A stretch of 64,000 bases of DNA from Paracoccaceae bacterium (GCA_019454225.1 CP075370.1:4086001-4150000); one strand, 5' to 3'; positions 49,114 through 58,833 are shown, counted from the first letter of the stretch. A program made the numbers and translations. Notes: generated from the letters alone by a model not told the origin.

Positions 49114-49526
49114 TCGGCATCCTCCGGCACGACGGCGGTGGCCTCGATCTCGACCTTGGCGCGATCCTCTACAAGCGCCACGACCTGCACGAGCGCCATG
49201 GCCGGGAAGTGGCGGCCGATGGTGGCGCGATAGGCGGCGCCAACCTGGCGCAGGTTGTCGAGATACTCGCGCTTGTCGGTCACATACCAGGTCAGCCGCA
49301 CAAGATGCTGTGGCCCTGCACCACCACACGCCAATATCTCGACAATGCTGGCCAGCGCCTGCCGGACCTGGCCGGCGAAGTCGTCGGTCTCGAACTGCTG
49401 GTCGGCATTCCAGCCCACCACGCCGCCGGTAAACACCATGCGCCCCCTTGCCGAGACCCCGTTGGCGTAGCCTACCGGCGGTTTCCAGGACTTCGGGTTC
49501 AGGAAATCATGCGGACTGTCGGTCAT
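49110..49526 (-). CDS. RidA/YjgF-family enamine/imine deaminase
   Basis: A 138-residue RidA-family protein with the AGQVRQALASIVEIL segment and the LVRLTWYVTDKREYL block carrying the substrate-binding arginine. Standard RidA hydrolyses reactive 2-aminoacrylate imines; another branch is 2-aminomuconate deaminase. In an anthraniloyl-CoA operon it could release ammonia from the 2-amino-cyclohexene-carbonyl-CoA intermediate after reduction. It shows ATGA overlaps with both neighbours. The function is inferred from context. Confidence 0.82.
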   Translation of the reverse strand: MTDSPHDFLNPKSWKPPVGYANGVSARGRMVFTGGVVGWNADQQFETDDFAGQVRQALASIVEILACGGAGPQHLVRLTWYVTDKREYLDNLRQVGAAYRATIGRHFPAMALVQVVALVEDRAKVEIEATAVVPEDAE

Positions 49527-49939
49527 TCCGACCCCTCCTTGACCAGATGTTGCGTGAAACCGCGCTGCATCTCGGCCGGCCAGGGGTCGGGCCGTCCCTG
49601 TGCATTCACCCATACGAGCGTGAACATCCCGTTAAGGCGCGGCGCACCCGCGCAGGTGGCGGCGATGGCAAGGGTCACGCTGGTGCGGCCGAGGCGCGTG
49701 ACATCGAGCGAGAAGGTCAGAACCTCGCCGAGGCGCGACGGCGCGGTGAAGTCGATGGCGATCCGGGCGGTGGGCACGCCACGCCCCTCCGCGACCATCC
49801 GCGCGAAGGGGAAGCCGATGACTTCACGAAAGAAGTTCTCGACCGTCGCGTTCGTCATCTCGAAATAGCGGGGGTAGAACACGATGCCCGCAGGGTCGCA
49901 GTGATTGAACTCGACCGGGTTGTCGCGCAGCCAGGTCAT
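49523..49939 (-). CDS. 4-hydroxybenzoyl-CoA thioesterase-family acyl-CoA thioesterase
   Basis: A 138-residue hot-dog-fold thioesterase. The catalytic Asp is in [20 protein letters not shown] near residue 15, the pattern of the 4-hydroxybenzoyl-CoA thioesterase group. It may rescue dead-end aroyl-CoA esters and recycle CoA in the pathway. It shows ATGA overlaps with the acyl-CoA dehydrogenase and RidA genes. Confidence 0.85.
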   Translation of the reverse strand: MTWLRDNPVEFNHCDPAGIVFYPRYFEMTNATVENFFREVIGFPFARMVAEGRGVPTARIAIDFTAPSRLGEVLTFSLDVTRLGRTSVTLAIAATCAGAPRLNGMFTLVWVNAQGRPDPWPAEMQRGFTQHLVKEGSE

Positions 49940-51072
49940 GCCAGATGCCCCCGCGCGATGACCACGCGCTGCACATCGCTGGCCCCTTCGTAGATCCGCA
50001 ATGCCCTGATATCGCGGTAGAGTTTCTCGACCGTGCTGCCCGACCGCACGCCCTCTCCGCCAAAGAGCTGAACCGCGGTGTCGATGACGGTCTGCGCTGC
50101 CTCGGTGGCGTGCAGCTTTGCCATCGCGGCTTCGCGGGTGATCCGGGGGGCACCCGAGTCCTTGGCCCAGGCGGCGCGATAGACCAGCAGCGCCGAGGCA
50201 TCGACGGCCATTGCCATGTCGGCGATATGCCCCTGGACAAGCTGGAGATTCGCCAGCGGCTCGCCCTGGATGCGCCGGGCCTTGACGCGCGCGGTCGCCT
50301 CGTCGAGCGCCCGGCGGGCCATGCCGAGCGCCGCCGCGCCGACGGTGGAGCGAAACACGTCGAGCACCGACATCGCCAGCTTGAATCCCTCGCCCGGGCG
50401 GCCGATCAGGGCCTCGGCGGGCAGGTCCACCCCGTCGAGCGACAGGGTCGCAAGGGGGTGGGGTGCGATGGTTTCCAGCCGTTCCGCGATCGTCAGTCCG
50501 GGGCTGCCGGCGGGCATCAGGAAGGCGGAAATGCCCTTGGCGCCGGGGGCTTCGCCGGTTCGGGCAAAGACCGTGTAGAGATCGGCGATGCCGCCGTTCG
50601 AGATCCAGGTCTTGGCGCCCGACAGGCGCCAGCCCGCCTCGGTGCGGGTGGCGGTGGTGGCGGTGGCGGCAACGTCGGAGCCGGAGCCGGGTTCGGTGAG
50701 CGCGAAGGCCGCGATGGCCTGCCCGCTGCGGGTGCGCGCCAGCCAGCGGCGCTGTTCCGGGGTGCCGAACAGCGATACGGCGCCCATGCCAAGCCCCTGC
50801 ATCGCAAAGGAAAAGTCGGCAAGGGGATCGTGCCGCGCCAGGGTTTCGCGGATCAGGCAGAGGGTGCGGACATCCAGCGTTTCACCGGTATCGGCGCCGG
50901 AATGGACGAGCCAGCCGTCGCGCCCGAGGGCGGCAACGAGACCCCGGCAGGCGGCATCGGTATCGCCATGATACACCGGCAGATGGGCCGCGCACCAGTC
51001 GTCCAGCCGGGCGGCAAGGTCGCGGTGGCGCGGTTCGAAGAAGGGCCAGTCGAGGAAGCTTCGGTCGGGCAT
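49936..51072 (-). CDS. Acyl-CoA dehydrogenase of the aromatic operon
   Basis: A 378-residue FAD flavoprotein. The FAD signature [18 protein letters not shown] is near residues 120-137 and the catalytic glutamate is in IYEGASDVQ near 362-370, as in short/medium-chain acyl-CoA dehydrogenases. It would oxidise an alicyclic acyl-CoA ester produced after dearomatisation and reduce ETF. It starts the second block of the operon, 72 bases after the hydratase stop; that gap contains the tandem TGCGTATGGC repeats at 51097-51117. Confidence 0.88.
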   Translation of the reverse strand: MPDRSFLDWPFFEPRHRDLAARLDDWCAAHLPVYHGDTDAACRGLVAALGRDGWLVHSGADTGETLDVRTLCLIRETLARHDPLADFSFAMQGLGMGAVSLFGTPEQRRWLARTRSGQAIAAFALTEPGSGSDVAATATTATRTEAGWRLSGAKTWISNGGIADLYTVFARTGEAPGAKGISAFLMPAGSPGLTIAERLETIAPHPLATLSLDGVDLPAEALIGRPGEGFKLAMSVLDVFRSTVGAAALGMARRALDEATARVKARRIQGEPLANLQLVQGHIADMAMAVDASALLVYRAAWAKDSGAPRITREAAMAKLHATEAAQTVIDTAVQLFGGEGVRSGSTVEKLYRDIRALRIYEGASDVQRVVIARGHLA

Positions 51073-51144
51073 GGGGCGTCTGGTATCCGTCTGGTCTGCG
51101 TATGGCTTGCGTATGGCATCCGTCCCGACAGGGCGCGCGCTGCG

Positions 51145-51957
51145 TCAATCACCCAGAAAGGCCGGCGTCTCCTTCGCGACGAAGGCGCGGTAGGCGCGTT
51201 CGAAGTCGCGGGTCTGCATGCAGATGGCCTGGGCCTGGGCCTCGGCCTCGATGGCCTGGTCGAGCCCCATGTTCCATTCCTGGTTCAGCATGGTCTTGGT
51301 CATGCCATGGGCGAAGGTCGGCCCCTCGGCCAGCCGGCGGGCAAGCGCCATGGCCTCGGGTTCCAGCCGGTCGGCGGCGTGGAGCGCGTTCCAGAAACCC
51401 CAGCGTTCGCCTTCCTCGGCACCGAAGGACCGGCCGGTGTAGAGCAGTTCCGCCGCCCTGCCCTGCCCGATGATGCGGGGCAGCATGGCGCAGGCGCCCA
51501 TGTCGCATCCGGCAAGGCCGACGCGCGTGAACAGGAAGGCGCATCTGGCCTGCGGCGAGGCGAGCCGCAGGTCGGCGGCCATCGCCATGATCGCGCCCGC
51601 GCCGACGCAGATGCCATCGACGGCCGCAATCACCGGCCGGCCGCAGTGCAGCATGGCCTTGACCAGATCGCCGGTCATCCGGGTGAAGGCCAGCAGGCGC
51701 TTCATGTCCATGTCGACGAGCGGGCCGATGATGTCATGCACATCGCCGCCGGAGCAGAAGTTGCCGCCGTTGGAGGCGAGTATCACCACGTCCACGTCAT
51801 CGGCATAGGGCAGCGCGCGGAACGTGTCGCGCAGTTCGGCGTAGCTGTCGAAGGTCAGCGGGTTCTTGCGCTCGGGCCGGTTCAGGCGGACGGTTGCGAC
51901 ACGGTCCTGCACGGTCCAGAGGAAGTGCTGCGGGGCAAGGGTGGCGAGGCTGGTCAT
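51145..51957 (-). CDS. Enoyl-CoA hydratase/isomerase family protein
   Basis: A 270-residue crotonase-fold enzyme with the oxyanion-hole motif [14 protein letters not shown] near 62-75 and the second segment [19 protein letters not shown] near 116-134. The usual second catalytic glutamate position in the PEAGG-type loop is replaced ([11 protein letters not shown]), so the reaction may be isomerisation or ring hydrolysis rather than simple hydration. It is translationally coupled to the MarR gene (ATGA). A ring-processing step after AbmA is likely. Confidence 0.85.
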   Translation of the reverse strand: MTSLATLAPQHFLWTVQDRVATVRLNRPERKNPLTFDSYAELRDTFRALPYADDVDVVILASNGGNFCSGGDVHDIIGPLVDMDMKRLLAFTRMTGDLVKAMLHCGRPVIAAVDGICVGAGAIMAMAADLRLASPQARCAFLFTRVGLAGCDMGACAMLPRIIGQGRAAELLYTGRSFGAEEGERWGFWNALHAADRLEPEAMALARRLAEGPTFAHGMTKTMLNQEWNMGLDQAIEAEAQAQAICMQTRDFERAYRAFVAKETPAFLGD

Positions 51958-52406
51958 GGCGCGTCTTTCAGGCGTTTCAGGATCGCGGTCAGGGTGTCGA
52001 TCTCGGCCTCGGTCAGGGTGCCGAACAGGCGGTTGACCTCGGCCTCATGGTCGGCGGCCCAGCCCTCGAAGGTGGCGAGGCCGACGTCGGTCAGCGCCAC
52101 GCGGAAGGTGCGGCGGTCGGCTTCATCCTGCGTGCGCCGGGCCAGCCCGTCCTTTTCCAGCCGGTCCACGACGGCGGTGGCATTGCCGTTCGAGACCAGA
52201 AGCATGCGCGAGAGTTCCCCCATCGTCAGCCCGTCGCGCCGCCGCCAGAGCGCGGCCATCACGTCGAACCGGGGCAGCGTCGTGTCATGGCGGGTGCGCA
52301 GATGGTCGCGCAGCGCGGATTCGGCCGTTCGGGTGGCACCGAGCAGGCGGATCCACAGCTTGAGCCGCCGCTTGGACAGTGGATCGGGGGCGCCGGGGCC
52401 ATTCAT
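51954..52406 (-). CDS. MarR family regulator inside the anthraniloyl-CoA operon
   Basis: A 150-residue winged-helix MarR protein with the recognition region [32 protein letters not shown] near 54-85. Being cotranscribed with the pathway genes (ATGA overlaps on both sides), it probably represses its own operon until an aroyl-CoA ligand binds, as known for CoA-ester-responsive MarR members. The 16-base palindrome at 55471-55486 and its relative at 42703-42718 are the natural operator candidates. Confidence 0.85.
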   Translation of the reverse strand: MNGPGAPDPLSKRRLKLWIRLLGATRTAESALRDHLRTRHDTTLPRFDVMAALWRRRDGLTMGELSRMLLVSNGNATAVVDRLEKDGLARRTQDEADRRTFRVALTDVGLATFEGWAADHEAEVNRLFGTLTEAEIDTLTAILKRLKDAP

Positions 52407-53122
52407 GTCTCGCCCCCCGACACGGAGAGCGCGTGGCCGTTCACCTGCGCGGCACCGGGCGAGGCCAGGAACAGCGCCACGGCGGCGACCTCGTCGGGGG
52501 TGATCATGCGGCCGGTGGGGTTGTCGCGGACCACCTCGGCCAGGGCGGCCTCGGGCGTCAGGTCAAAGCGCGCCTGCACGGCGGCGACCGCCCGTTCGGC
52601 CAGCGGCGTGTCGACGAAGCCGGGGCAGATCGCGTTGCAGGTGATGCCCTTGCGCGCCACGTCCTGCGCCACAGACCGCACGAGGCCCAGCACCCCGTGC
52701 TTGGCGGCCGCATAGGCCGGTATCGTCGCCCCGCCCTTGAGCGCGGCGGTCGAGGCGATGGCGATCAGGCGCCCGTCCCCTGGCATGGCGTGCAGCGCCT
52801 CGCGGAAGGTCAGGAAGGTGCCGGTCAGGTTGAGGGCGAGGGTCCGGTTCCATTCGGCCAGCGTCACGCCGCGCAGCCTGCCCGCCGCGCCGCCGCCCGC
52901 ATTGGCCACGACGACGTCGAACGGACGGTCGAACAGGGCGGCCACCTGCGCCTCGTCTGTCACGTCGGCGGTGCGGCAGGTCATGGCGCGGCCGGTCGCG
53001 GTTTCCTGCAGGGCGTCCATACGGCGGCCCGCGATGGTGACATCCTCGCCCGCATCCGCGAAGGCGCGCGCCACCGCCCGCCCGATGCCCGACCCGCCGC
53101 CGGTGACCAGAACGCGCCTCAT
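52403..53122 (-). CDS. SDR family oxidoreductase of the anthraniloyl-CoA operon
   Basis: A 239-residue classical SDR with [12 protein letters not shown] at residues 7-18, NAGGG near 80, an active serine in [11 protein letters not shown] near 131-141 and the catalytic YAAAK near 147-151. It is 3-oxoacyl reductase/alcohol dehydrogenase-like and would act on the 5-oxo group, or a later hydroxyl, of the ring-reduced CoA ester. ATGA overlaps with abmA and marR. Confidence 0.87.
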   Translation of the reverse strand: MRRVLVTGGGSGIGRAVARAFADAGEDVTIAGRRMDALQETATGRAMTCRTADVTDEAQVAALFDRPFDVVVANAGGGAAGRLRGVTLAEWNRTLALNLTGTFLTFREALHAMPGDGRLIAIASTAALKGGATIPAYAAAKHGVLGLVRSVAQDVARKGITCNAICPGFVDTPLAERAVAAVQARFDLTPEAALAEVVRDNPTGRMITPDEVAAVALFLASPGAAQVNGHALSVSGGET

Positions 53123-55401
53123 GCCCGGATCACCTCGGCCGCGCGTTCGCGCAGGCGGAAGGCCTGGTCGCGGCCTGCCAGGTAGGGCAGCGGCCAGGGG
53201 GTGGCGGCATCGCCCAGTTCGGCGGCCGCGTGCAGCGTCCAGTAGGGATCGGCCAGATGCGGGCGGGCGAGGCAGACCAGATCGGCCCGCCCGGCCATCA
53301 GGATGCCGTTCACCTGATCGGCCTCGGTGATGTTGCCGACGGCCATGGTGGCAAGTCCCGCCTCGTTGCGGATGCGGTCGGAGAACGGGGTCTGGAACAT
53401 GCGGCCGTAGACCGGGCGCGCGGCGGGCGTGGTCTGGCCGGCCGAGACGTCGATGATGTCGGCACCGGCGGCGGCAAGAATCCGGGCGACCTGCACCGCA
53501 TCCTCGGGTGTGATGCCGTCGCTGCCCACCCAGTCGGTCGCGGAGATGCGCACCGACATCGGCTTGTGCGCGGGCCAGGCGGCCCGCATCGCCGAGAACA
53601 CCTCGACCGGAAACCGCATCCGGTTCTCGAGCGCGCCGCCATGGTCATCGGTGCGGCGGTTCGAGACCGGCGAGATGAAGGACGAGATCAGGTATCCGTG
53701 CGCGGCATGAAGTTCGACCATGTCGAACCCCGCGCGGTCGGCCATCCTGACCGCCGCGACGAACTGGTTGCGCACCACGTCCATGTCCGACCGGGTCATC
53801 GCCCGGGGGACGGGGTGGCCTTCGGCCCAGGGCAGCGCCGATGGGGCCAGCAGTTCCCAGGGGGCGGCAAGGGGGCGATCCTCTTTCCCGCCCTTCAGGC
53901 CCATGGCGCCCTTGCGGCCGGCGTGACCGATCTGGGCGCAGATCCTCGCGCCGGTCTCCTGATGCACGAAATCGACGATGCGTTTCCAGGCGGCCTTGTG
54001 GGCCGGGGCATAGAACCCGGGGCAGCCGGGGGTGATGCGGCCGGTATCCGACACGCAGGTCATCTCGGTATGGACAAGGCCCGCGCCGCCCTTGGCGCGT
54101 TCGGCATAATGGACGAAGTGCCAGTCGCCGGGCGTGCCGCCCGCCGCGCGGTACTGCGCCATGGGCGAGACGACGATGCGGTTCTCCAGACGCAGGCCAC
54201 GCAGCGTGAAGGGCTGGAACATCGGCGCGCGGCCCGGCGTGCCGCCGGCGGCCCGGGCAAAGTGATCCTCGCAGGCGCGCAGGAAGGCCGGATCGCGCCT
54301 GCGCAGGTTCTCGTGCCCGATGCGCTGGCTGCGGGTCAGCAGGGAATAGGCGAACTGCAGGGGCGGCATGTCGAGATAGCGCTCGACCTGTTCGAACCAT
54401 TCGAGGCTGTTGCGCGCCGCCGATTGCAGGCGCAGCACCTCGACCCGGCGTTCGTCCTGGTAGCGCTGGAAGGCGGCCTGGAGGCTGGGCTCGCTGTGCA
54501 GGTATTCGGCCAGGGCGATGGCGCTGTCGAAGGCGAGGCGGGTGCCCGAACCGATCGAGAAATGCCCGGTGGCCGCGGCGTCACCCATCAGCACGACGTT
54601 TTCGTGGAACCATCTTTCGCAGATCACGCGGGGAAAGTTCATCCAGACCGCCGACCCGCGCAGATGCGCGGCATTCGAGATCAGGTCGTGGCCGCCGAGG
54701 TGGCGGGCGAAGATGCGGGTGCAGGTGGCAACCGTATCCTCTTTCGACATGTGTTCGAACCCCCAGCGGTCCCAGGTTTCCTGGGTGCATTCGACGATGC
54801 AGGTCGCGGTGTCGGCGTCGAACTGGTAGGCATGGGCCCAGACCCAGCCGTGTTCGGTATTCTCGAAGATGAAGGTGAAGGCGTCATCGAACTTGGCCTT
54901 CGTGCCGAGCCAGACGAACTTGCACAGCCGGGTATCGATGTCGGGGCGGAAGTGGTCGGCCCATTCGCGCCGGGTCGCCGAGTTGATGCCGTCGCAGGCG
55001 ACGACGAGGTCATGGTCGGCGGCGTAGGCGGCGGCGGGCTGGAACTCGGTCTCGAACCGCAGGTCGACGCCGAGTTCACGCGCCCGCGCCTGCAGCAGGA
55101 CCAGAAGCGCCTTGCGCCCGATCCCCGCGAACCCGTGCCCGCCCGAGACCACGCGATCGGGGCCGCGCACCACGGCGATGTCGTCCCAGTAGGCAAAGCT
55201 GTCGCGGATGGCCCGTGCCGACTGCGGATCGTTCCGCGTCATCCGGCCGAGCGCGTCATCCGACAGCACCACGCCCCAGCCGAAGGTGTCGTTGGCGCGG
55301 TTGCGTTCGAGGACGGTGATGCTGTGCGACGGATCGCGCAGCTTCATCGAGATCGCGAAATAGAGCCCCGCCGGACCGCCACCCAGGCACAGAACCTTCA
55401 T
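53119..55401 (-). CDS. abmA: Bifunctional 2-aminobenzoyl-CoA monooxygenase/reductase (salicylyl-CoA 5-hydroxylase-like)
   Basis: A 760-residue fused flavoenzyme. The N-terminal aromatic-hydroxylase domain has the FAD motif [13 protein letters not shown] (residues 6-18) and the [14 protein letters not shown] region near 268. From about residue 394 an old-yellow-enzyme reductase domain follows ([17 protein letters not shown]). This architecture is known from AbmA, which hydroxylates and reduces anthraniloyl-CoA to 2-amino-5-oxocyclohex-1-ene-carbonyl-CoA using O2 and NADH, and from salicylyl-CoA 5-hydroxylases. A RidA gene in the operon and the lack of gentisate genes favour the amino substrate. 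First gene of the operon; its promoter contains the 16-base palindrome. Confidence 0.9.
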   Translation of the reverse strand: MKVLCLGGGPAGLYFAISMKLRDPSHSITVLERNRANDTFGWGVVLSDDALGRMTRNDPQSARAIRDSFAYWDDIAVVRGPDRVVSGGHGFAGIGRKALLVLLQARARELGVDLRFETEFQPAAAYAADHDLVVACDGINSATRREWADHFRPDIDTRLCKFVWLGTKAKFDDAFTFIFENTEHGWVWAHAYQFDADTATCIVECTQETWDRWGFEHMSKEDTVATCTRIFARHLGGHDLISNAAHLRGSAVWMNFPRVICERWFHENVVLMGDAAATGHFSIGSGTRLAFDSAIALAEYLHSEPSLQAAFQRYQDERRVEVLRLQSAARNSLEWFEQVERYLDMPPLQFAYSLLTRSQRIGHENLRRRDPAFLRACEDHFARAAGGTPGRAPMFQPFTLRGLRLENRIVVSPMAQYRAAGGTPGDWHFVHYAERAKGGAGLVHTEMTCVSDTGRITPGCPGFYAPAHKAAWKRIVDFVHQETGARICAQIGHAGRKGAMGLKGGKEDRPLAAPWELLAPSALPWAEGHPVPRAMTRSDMDVVRNQFVAAVRMADRAGFDMVELHAAHGYLISSFISPVSNRRTDDHGGALENRMRFPVEVFSAMRAAWPAHKPMSVRISATDWVGSDGITPEDAVQVARILAAAGADIIDVSAGQTTPAARPVYGRMFQTPFSDRIRNEAGLATMAVGNITEADQVNGILMAGRADLVCLARPHLADPYWTLHAAAELGDAATPWPLPYLAGRDQAFRLRERAAEVIRA

Positions 55402-55467
55402 TGCATCCCTCCCCTGGCCGCGCCGCCGAGTCATGCCGCGCCGCGTTGAGCGTGCCACCGGCGCCAT

Positions 55468-55486
55468 ATTATTTCAAGCTTGAAAT
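55468..55486 (-). promoter_or_regulatory. 16-base palindromic operator of the abm operon
   Basis: ATTTCAAGCTTGAAAT (55471-55486) is a perfect palindrome preceded by ATT, giving ATTATTTCAAG (55468-55478), identical to the element before the ABC transporter at 42700-42710. It lies 70 bases upstream of abmA and 58 bases upstream of the divergent dehydrogenase gene, so one bound MarR dimer could control both directions. Confidence 0.68.
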
Positions 55487-55543
55487 TTCTGCCTTGATCG
55501 GCCGCCGATTTCCCCCGATCATGACGCAAAGCGGGGGATGTGC

Positions 55544-56674
55544 ATGGACATCGTGGGGGTTGTCGGGCTGGGCGCGATGGGACTGGGCATCGCGCAGGTG
55601 TTTCTGGCGGCAGGGCACCGGGTGGTCGCCACCGACGCGATGGCTGCCGCCCGCGACAGCGCGGCCGCTCGGCTGGAGGCGGACCTGGCCCGCAGGGTGG
55701 CGGCGGGCCGACTGGGCGCGGATTCCGCCCTCGAGATGATCGGGCGGCTGGCCGTCCTGCCCGATGCGGCCGGCCTCGCCGGCACGCGCCTGGTGATCGA
55801 GGCGGTGATCGAGGATCTGGCGGTGAAGCGCGCCCTGTTCGGGATGCTGGAAGGCGTGGCGCCGCAGGCGGTTCTGGCGACGAACACATCCTCGCTGTCG
55901 GTCGGTGCCGTGGCGGCGGGGCTGGAACGGCCGGGGCGGGTGGTGGGCCTGCATTTCTTCAACCCGGCCCCGGCGATGAAGCTGGTGGAGCTGATCGCGC
56001 ATGCCGGCAGCGATGCGGCCGCGCTGGCGCTGGCGCGACGGCTGGCCGAGGGGGCGGGCAAGACGGTCATCGCCTGCGCCGACCGGCCCGGGTTCATCGT
56101 GAACCGCTGCGCCCGGCCCTATTACGGCGAGGCGCTGGCGATGCTGGAAGCCGGGCGGGTTCCGGGCGAGATCGACGCGGCGATGGTGGCGGCGGGCTAT
56201 CGGCTGGGACCCTTTGCGCTGATCGACCTGATCGGGGCGGATGTGAACCTTGCCGCCACCGAGGGGGTGTGGGCGGCGATGGGGCGGAACCCCCGCTATC
56301 ACCCGTTCGAGGCATTGCGGGCGCAGGTCGCGGCCGGGCGGCTGGGCCGCAAGTCGGGCACGGGTTTCGTGACGGGCGCGATGCCGGTCGAGCCGCCGCC
56401 GGATGCGGCGGACATCGTGCTGCGCATCGAGGCGACGCTGGCCAACGAGGCGGCCTATCTGCTGGCCGAGGGCGGGGTCGATGCGGCAGGCATAGACACC
56501 GCGCTGCGGCTGGGGCTGAACTTTCCGCGCGGCGCCCTTGCGGCGGCGCAGGCGCAGGGCTGGGACCGGATCCGCGACACGCTGGCGGCACTGGCGGCTG
56601 CCGCGCCGGCGCATCTGGCGGGGCGCTACGATCCGGCGCCAGGGCTGGGCACGATGGGCGACAGGACGATTTGA
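55544..56674 (+). CDS. 3-hydroxyacyl-CoA dehydrogenase (PaaH/FadB-like)
   Basis: A 376-residue NAD-dependent dehydrogenase. The Rossmann GLGAMGLGIAQ motif is near residues 8-18, NTSSLSVGA near 114-122, the catalytic-histidine region GLHFFNPAPAMKLVEL near 135-150, and there are two C-terminal helical domains, the second partly duplicated. It is longer than the 291-residue paralogue at 9.1 kb because it keeps the second C-terminal domain. Divergent from abmA over the palindromic operator, it likely completes beta-oxidation of the ring-cleaved anthranilate product. An ATG at 55538 is also possible. Confidence 0.88.
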   Translation: MDIVGVVGLGAMGLGIAQVFLAAGHRVVATDAMAAARDSAAARLEADLARRVAAGRLGADSALEMIGRLAVLPDAAGLAGTRLVIEAVIEDLAVKRALFGMLEGVAPQAVLATNTSSLSVGAVAAGLERPGRVVGLHFFNPAPAMKLVELIAHAGSDAAALALARRLAEGAGKTVIACADRPGFIVNRCARPYYGEALAMLEAGRVPGEIDAAMVAAGYRLGPFALIDLIGADVNLAATEGVWAAMGRNPRYHPFEALRAQVAAGRLGRKSGTGFVTGAMPVEPPPDAADIVLRIEATLANEAAYLLAEGGVDAAGIDTALRLGLNFPRGALAAAQAQGWDRIRDTLAALAAAAPAHLAGRYDPAPGLGTMGDRTI

Positions 56675-56785
56675 TCCTGCGTTGACGGGGAGAAAACCCA
56701 TATTTGACGAGGCTTTGACGGGGCCGGGCTGGACGGTGACGGCGGAATGCGACAGACTTTCCGCAACGTCAATCAGGAGCGTCCC

Positions 56786-57697
56786 ATGTCCGCCCGCCCC
56801 GTTCTTCAGAACAGTGTCCGACTGGTCCTGACCGCGACCGGACCGATGGCAGAGATGGTGGCCGACATCCTGACGGCGCACCTGGGCCTGCCGGCCGGCG
56901 AGGCCGCCAGACGCCTGGCCGGGGCGCAGCCGGTGATTGCCGAGGGCCTGCCGCGCGGGCAGGCACGGCGGGTTGCGGCGCTGCTGTCGGTGATCGGGGC
57001 GCGGGCGAGGATCGAAGGGCACCAGGCCAGCGCGACCGATCCACGCCGCGACATCGCGCTGCACCCGCGCGGCCGGGTGACCCGGACCGACACGTTGCAG
57101 ACGCTGGCCCATGTGGCGATGCGTCCGCCCCGAGACCTGGCGCGCGATCTGGCCTCGCCCTCTGGCCTTGTGATCACGGGGCTGACGCTGGAGCGTGTCG
57201 GGCTGTGGCAGGCGGCGATGCCCCGCCTGACCGGGCTGCGCCTGATCCTGTCGGACCCGGCGACGGCGCGCTACGACCTGATCCCGTTGCAGCGCCCGGC
57301 CGATCCGGCGGCGCCCGCGGCGCTGGCGCGGCAGCTGGCGCGGCTGGGCACGCGGCGCTGCGCGATGACCTGCGCGATCGCGGCCGACCTCGACCGGGCG
57401 ACGTGCGATCACCTGATGCGCCGTTTTCCCGGCAGCGGCGCGGCACCGGTGAATCGCGATTTCCAGCGGTTCGACCTGATGCTGGAAGGCGCCGAAGGAC
57501 TGTCCGACAGCGAGGTCAGCGACTTCCTGATCACGCGCGGCGGGGCGATGCCCGGAACCGTGCTGGCGCCGGGCGCCGGGAGCCCGATGTGCATCGAACG
57601 CGGCCTGCCCCGGGCGCAGGCGCTGGCTTTCCAGGCCGAATATGCGGCGATCGGGCTGCGCACGCGCGCGCGGCTCTGCGGTCTCGGCCCCGCCTGA
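56786..57697 (+). CDS. Protein of unknown function with two ribosomal L7/L12-like segments
   Basis: A 303-residue protein I do not recognise as a named family. Residues about 20-72 (ADILTAHLGLPAGEAARRLA, then a GLPRGQARRVAALL helix and an ARARIE strand) follow the helix-turn-helix-strand pattern of the C-terminal domain of ribosomal L7/L12. Residues about 245-297 repeat it in degenerate form (DFLITRGGAMPGTVLAPGAG, then GLPRAQALAFQAEY). There is no signal peptide or membrane helix. A good AGGAG site precedes the ATG at 56786. It lies between the aromatic island and motB with its own terminator; a link to flagella is possible but unsupported. Confidence 0.6.
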   Translation: MSARPVLQNSVRLVLTATGPMAEMVADILTAHLGLPAGEAARRLAGAQPVIAEGLPRGQARRVAALLSVIGARARIEGHQASATDPRRDIALHPRGRVTRTDTLQTLAHVAMRPPRDLARDLASPSGLVITGLTLERVGLWQAAMPRLTGLRLILSDPATARYDLIPLQRPADPAAPAALARQLARLGTRRCAMTCAIAADLDRATCDHLMRRFPGSGAAPVNRDFQRFDLMLEGAEGLSDSEVSDFLITRGGAMPGTVLAPGAGSPMCIERGLPRAQALAFQAEYAAIGLRTRARLCGLGPA

Positions 57698-57757
57698 CGG
57701 CGGCACCCACAGGGTCGGCGCCCGGATCCCCCCGCTCCCGGGGGAGCGCGCGGCCCC

Positions 57758-57787
57758 GAGGCGGCCCCTTTCCCCGGGGGCCGCCTC
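57758..57787 (+). terminator. 11-base-pair GC hairpin after the L7/L12-like gene
   Basis: GAGGCGGCCCC (57758-57768), an 8-base loop and GGGGCCGCCTC (57777-57787), 60 bases after the stop. A second, smaller hairpin (CGCTCCC with GGGAGCG, 57733-57748) precedes it. Confidence 0.6.
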
Positions 57788-57811
57788 CCTATCTCGTTCA
57801 AATGCCAGCGG

Positions 57812-57826
57812 TTAAGCCGGCCTTCA
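57812..57826 (+). promoter_or_regulatory. CtrA-like box before motB
   Basis: TTAA-N7-TTCA (57812-57826), one mismatch from the CtrA consensus TTAA-N7-TTAA, 46 bases upstream of the motB start. Motility is CtrA-controlled in related Rhodobacteraceae. The match is weak on its own. Confidence 0.35.
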
Positions 57827-57872
57827 CCGCGATGTGCGAGGTCTGGTCCCGGGTGTTGGAACGGGTGTGTGG

Positions 57873-58715
57873 ATGGCAGGGCAGTCAAATGCCGCGCCAG
57901 TCATCATCAAGCGGAAGAAGATCATCGCGGGCGGTGGCCACCACGGGGGGGCGTGGAAGGTTGCCTATGCCGACTTCGTGACGGCCATGATGGCCTTCTT
58001 CATGCTGATGTGGCTGTTGAACGCGACGACCGAAAAGCAGCGCAAGGGGCTTGCGGACTATTTCAATCCGACGATCCCGGTGAACCGGATATCGGGCGGC
58101 GGCGATGGCGCCTTCGGCGGTGACAGCGTGTTCGCGGAACAGGCGCTGGCGCGCAACGGATCGGGCGCGTCGAACCTGCACCCGACCGAGGATGAGCAGG
58201 CGCGCGGCGAGATCGGGACCATGCAGGCCGAGGCCCAGGCCGCAGCCGAGGAACAGGCGAAACAGATCGCGCGGATGCTGACGGCGCGCGGCGGCGAAAG
58301 CATGACGATGGAACGCGCCCTGCGGCATGTGGCGACGAAGGTGACGGACGAGGGGCTGGTGATCGAGGTCTTCGACCTGCCCGACGTGCCGCTGTTCGAC
58401 GCGCTGACGGCCGCGCCGGCACCGATCCTGCGCGACATCGCGGCGCTGCTGGCAGAGGTGCTGGCGGTCACCGCGAACGATCTTGCGGTGAACGGGCATG
58501 TGCGTTCGCTTCCCGTGACGCTGATCGACAATCCGGTCTGGACGCTGTCCTCGGAACGGGCGCAGGCCATGCGCGGCCTGCTGGAGGACGCCGGCCTTGC
58601 CGCCGGGCGGATGGCCCGGATCAGCGGGCACGCCGACCGCGCGCCCGTGACGCCCGACCCGGCGGCCGTGCGCAACAACCGGCTGGAGGTCGTGCTGTTG
58701 CGCCGGGACAGGTAG
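57873..58715 (+). CDS. motB: Flagellar motor protein MotB
   Basis: A 280-residue stator subunit. A short basic N terminus is followed by one membrane helix (about 30-49) containing the proton-channel aspartate Asp34 in VAYADFVTAMM. A periplasmic linker with an alanine/glutamine-rich region follows, then a C-terminal OmpA-like peptidoglycan-binding domain (about 200-275) with RISGHADRAPV and NNRLEVVLLRR. The OmpA motif is slightly divergent. It forms the proton-driven stator with MotA, whose gene is not in the window. The start at 57873 is supported by MotB alignment; the ribosome site is weak. Confidence 0.9.
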   Translation: MAGQSNAAPVIIKRKKIIAGGGHHGGAWKVAYADFVTAMMAFFMLMWLLNATTEKQRKGLADYFNPTIPVNRISGGGDGAFGGDSVFAEQALARNGSGASNLHPTEDEQARGEIGTMQAEAQAAAEEQAKQIARMLTARGGESMTMERALRHVATKVTDEGLVIEVFDLPDVPLFDALTAAPAPILRDIAALLAEVLAVTANDLAVNGHVRSLPVTLIDNPVWTLSSERAQAMRGLLEDAGLAAGRMARISGHADRAPVTPDPAAVRNNRLEVVLLRRDR

Positions 58716-58737
58716 GAAATCCGGCGGAGTTTATCGG

Positions 58738-58752
58738 TTAACCGCCTGTCAA
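58738..58752 (+). promoter_or_regulatory. CtrA-like box before flgE
   Basis: TTAA-N7-TCAA (58738-58752), within the palindrome CGGTTAACCG (58735-58744), 81 bases upstream of the flgE start. Like the motB site it is one mismatch from the CtrA consensus. Confidence 0.35.
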
Positions 58753-58833
58753 TCTTGCGTTAGTCCGATCTTAAGGGACGCTGCGGATGCTGCATGCCGA
58801 CCATTGCGTCGCGCAGCAGAAGGGTGCCATCCG

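Noticed and set aside
55540-56685. Overlapping 381-codon frame on the same strand as the 3-hydroxyacyl-CoA dehydrogenase
   Set aside because: It is a Gly/Arg-rich shifted-frame shadow; the true frame has the Rossmann and catalytic motifs.
58738-58764. Sigma-54 promoter before flgE
   Set aside because: TGTCAATCTTGC resembles the element, but the GG/GC spacing is too short and the first G pair is missing.
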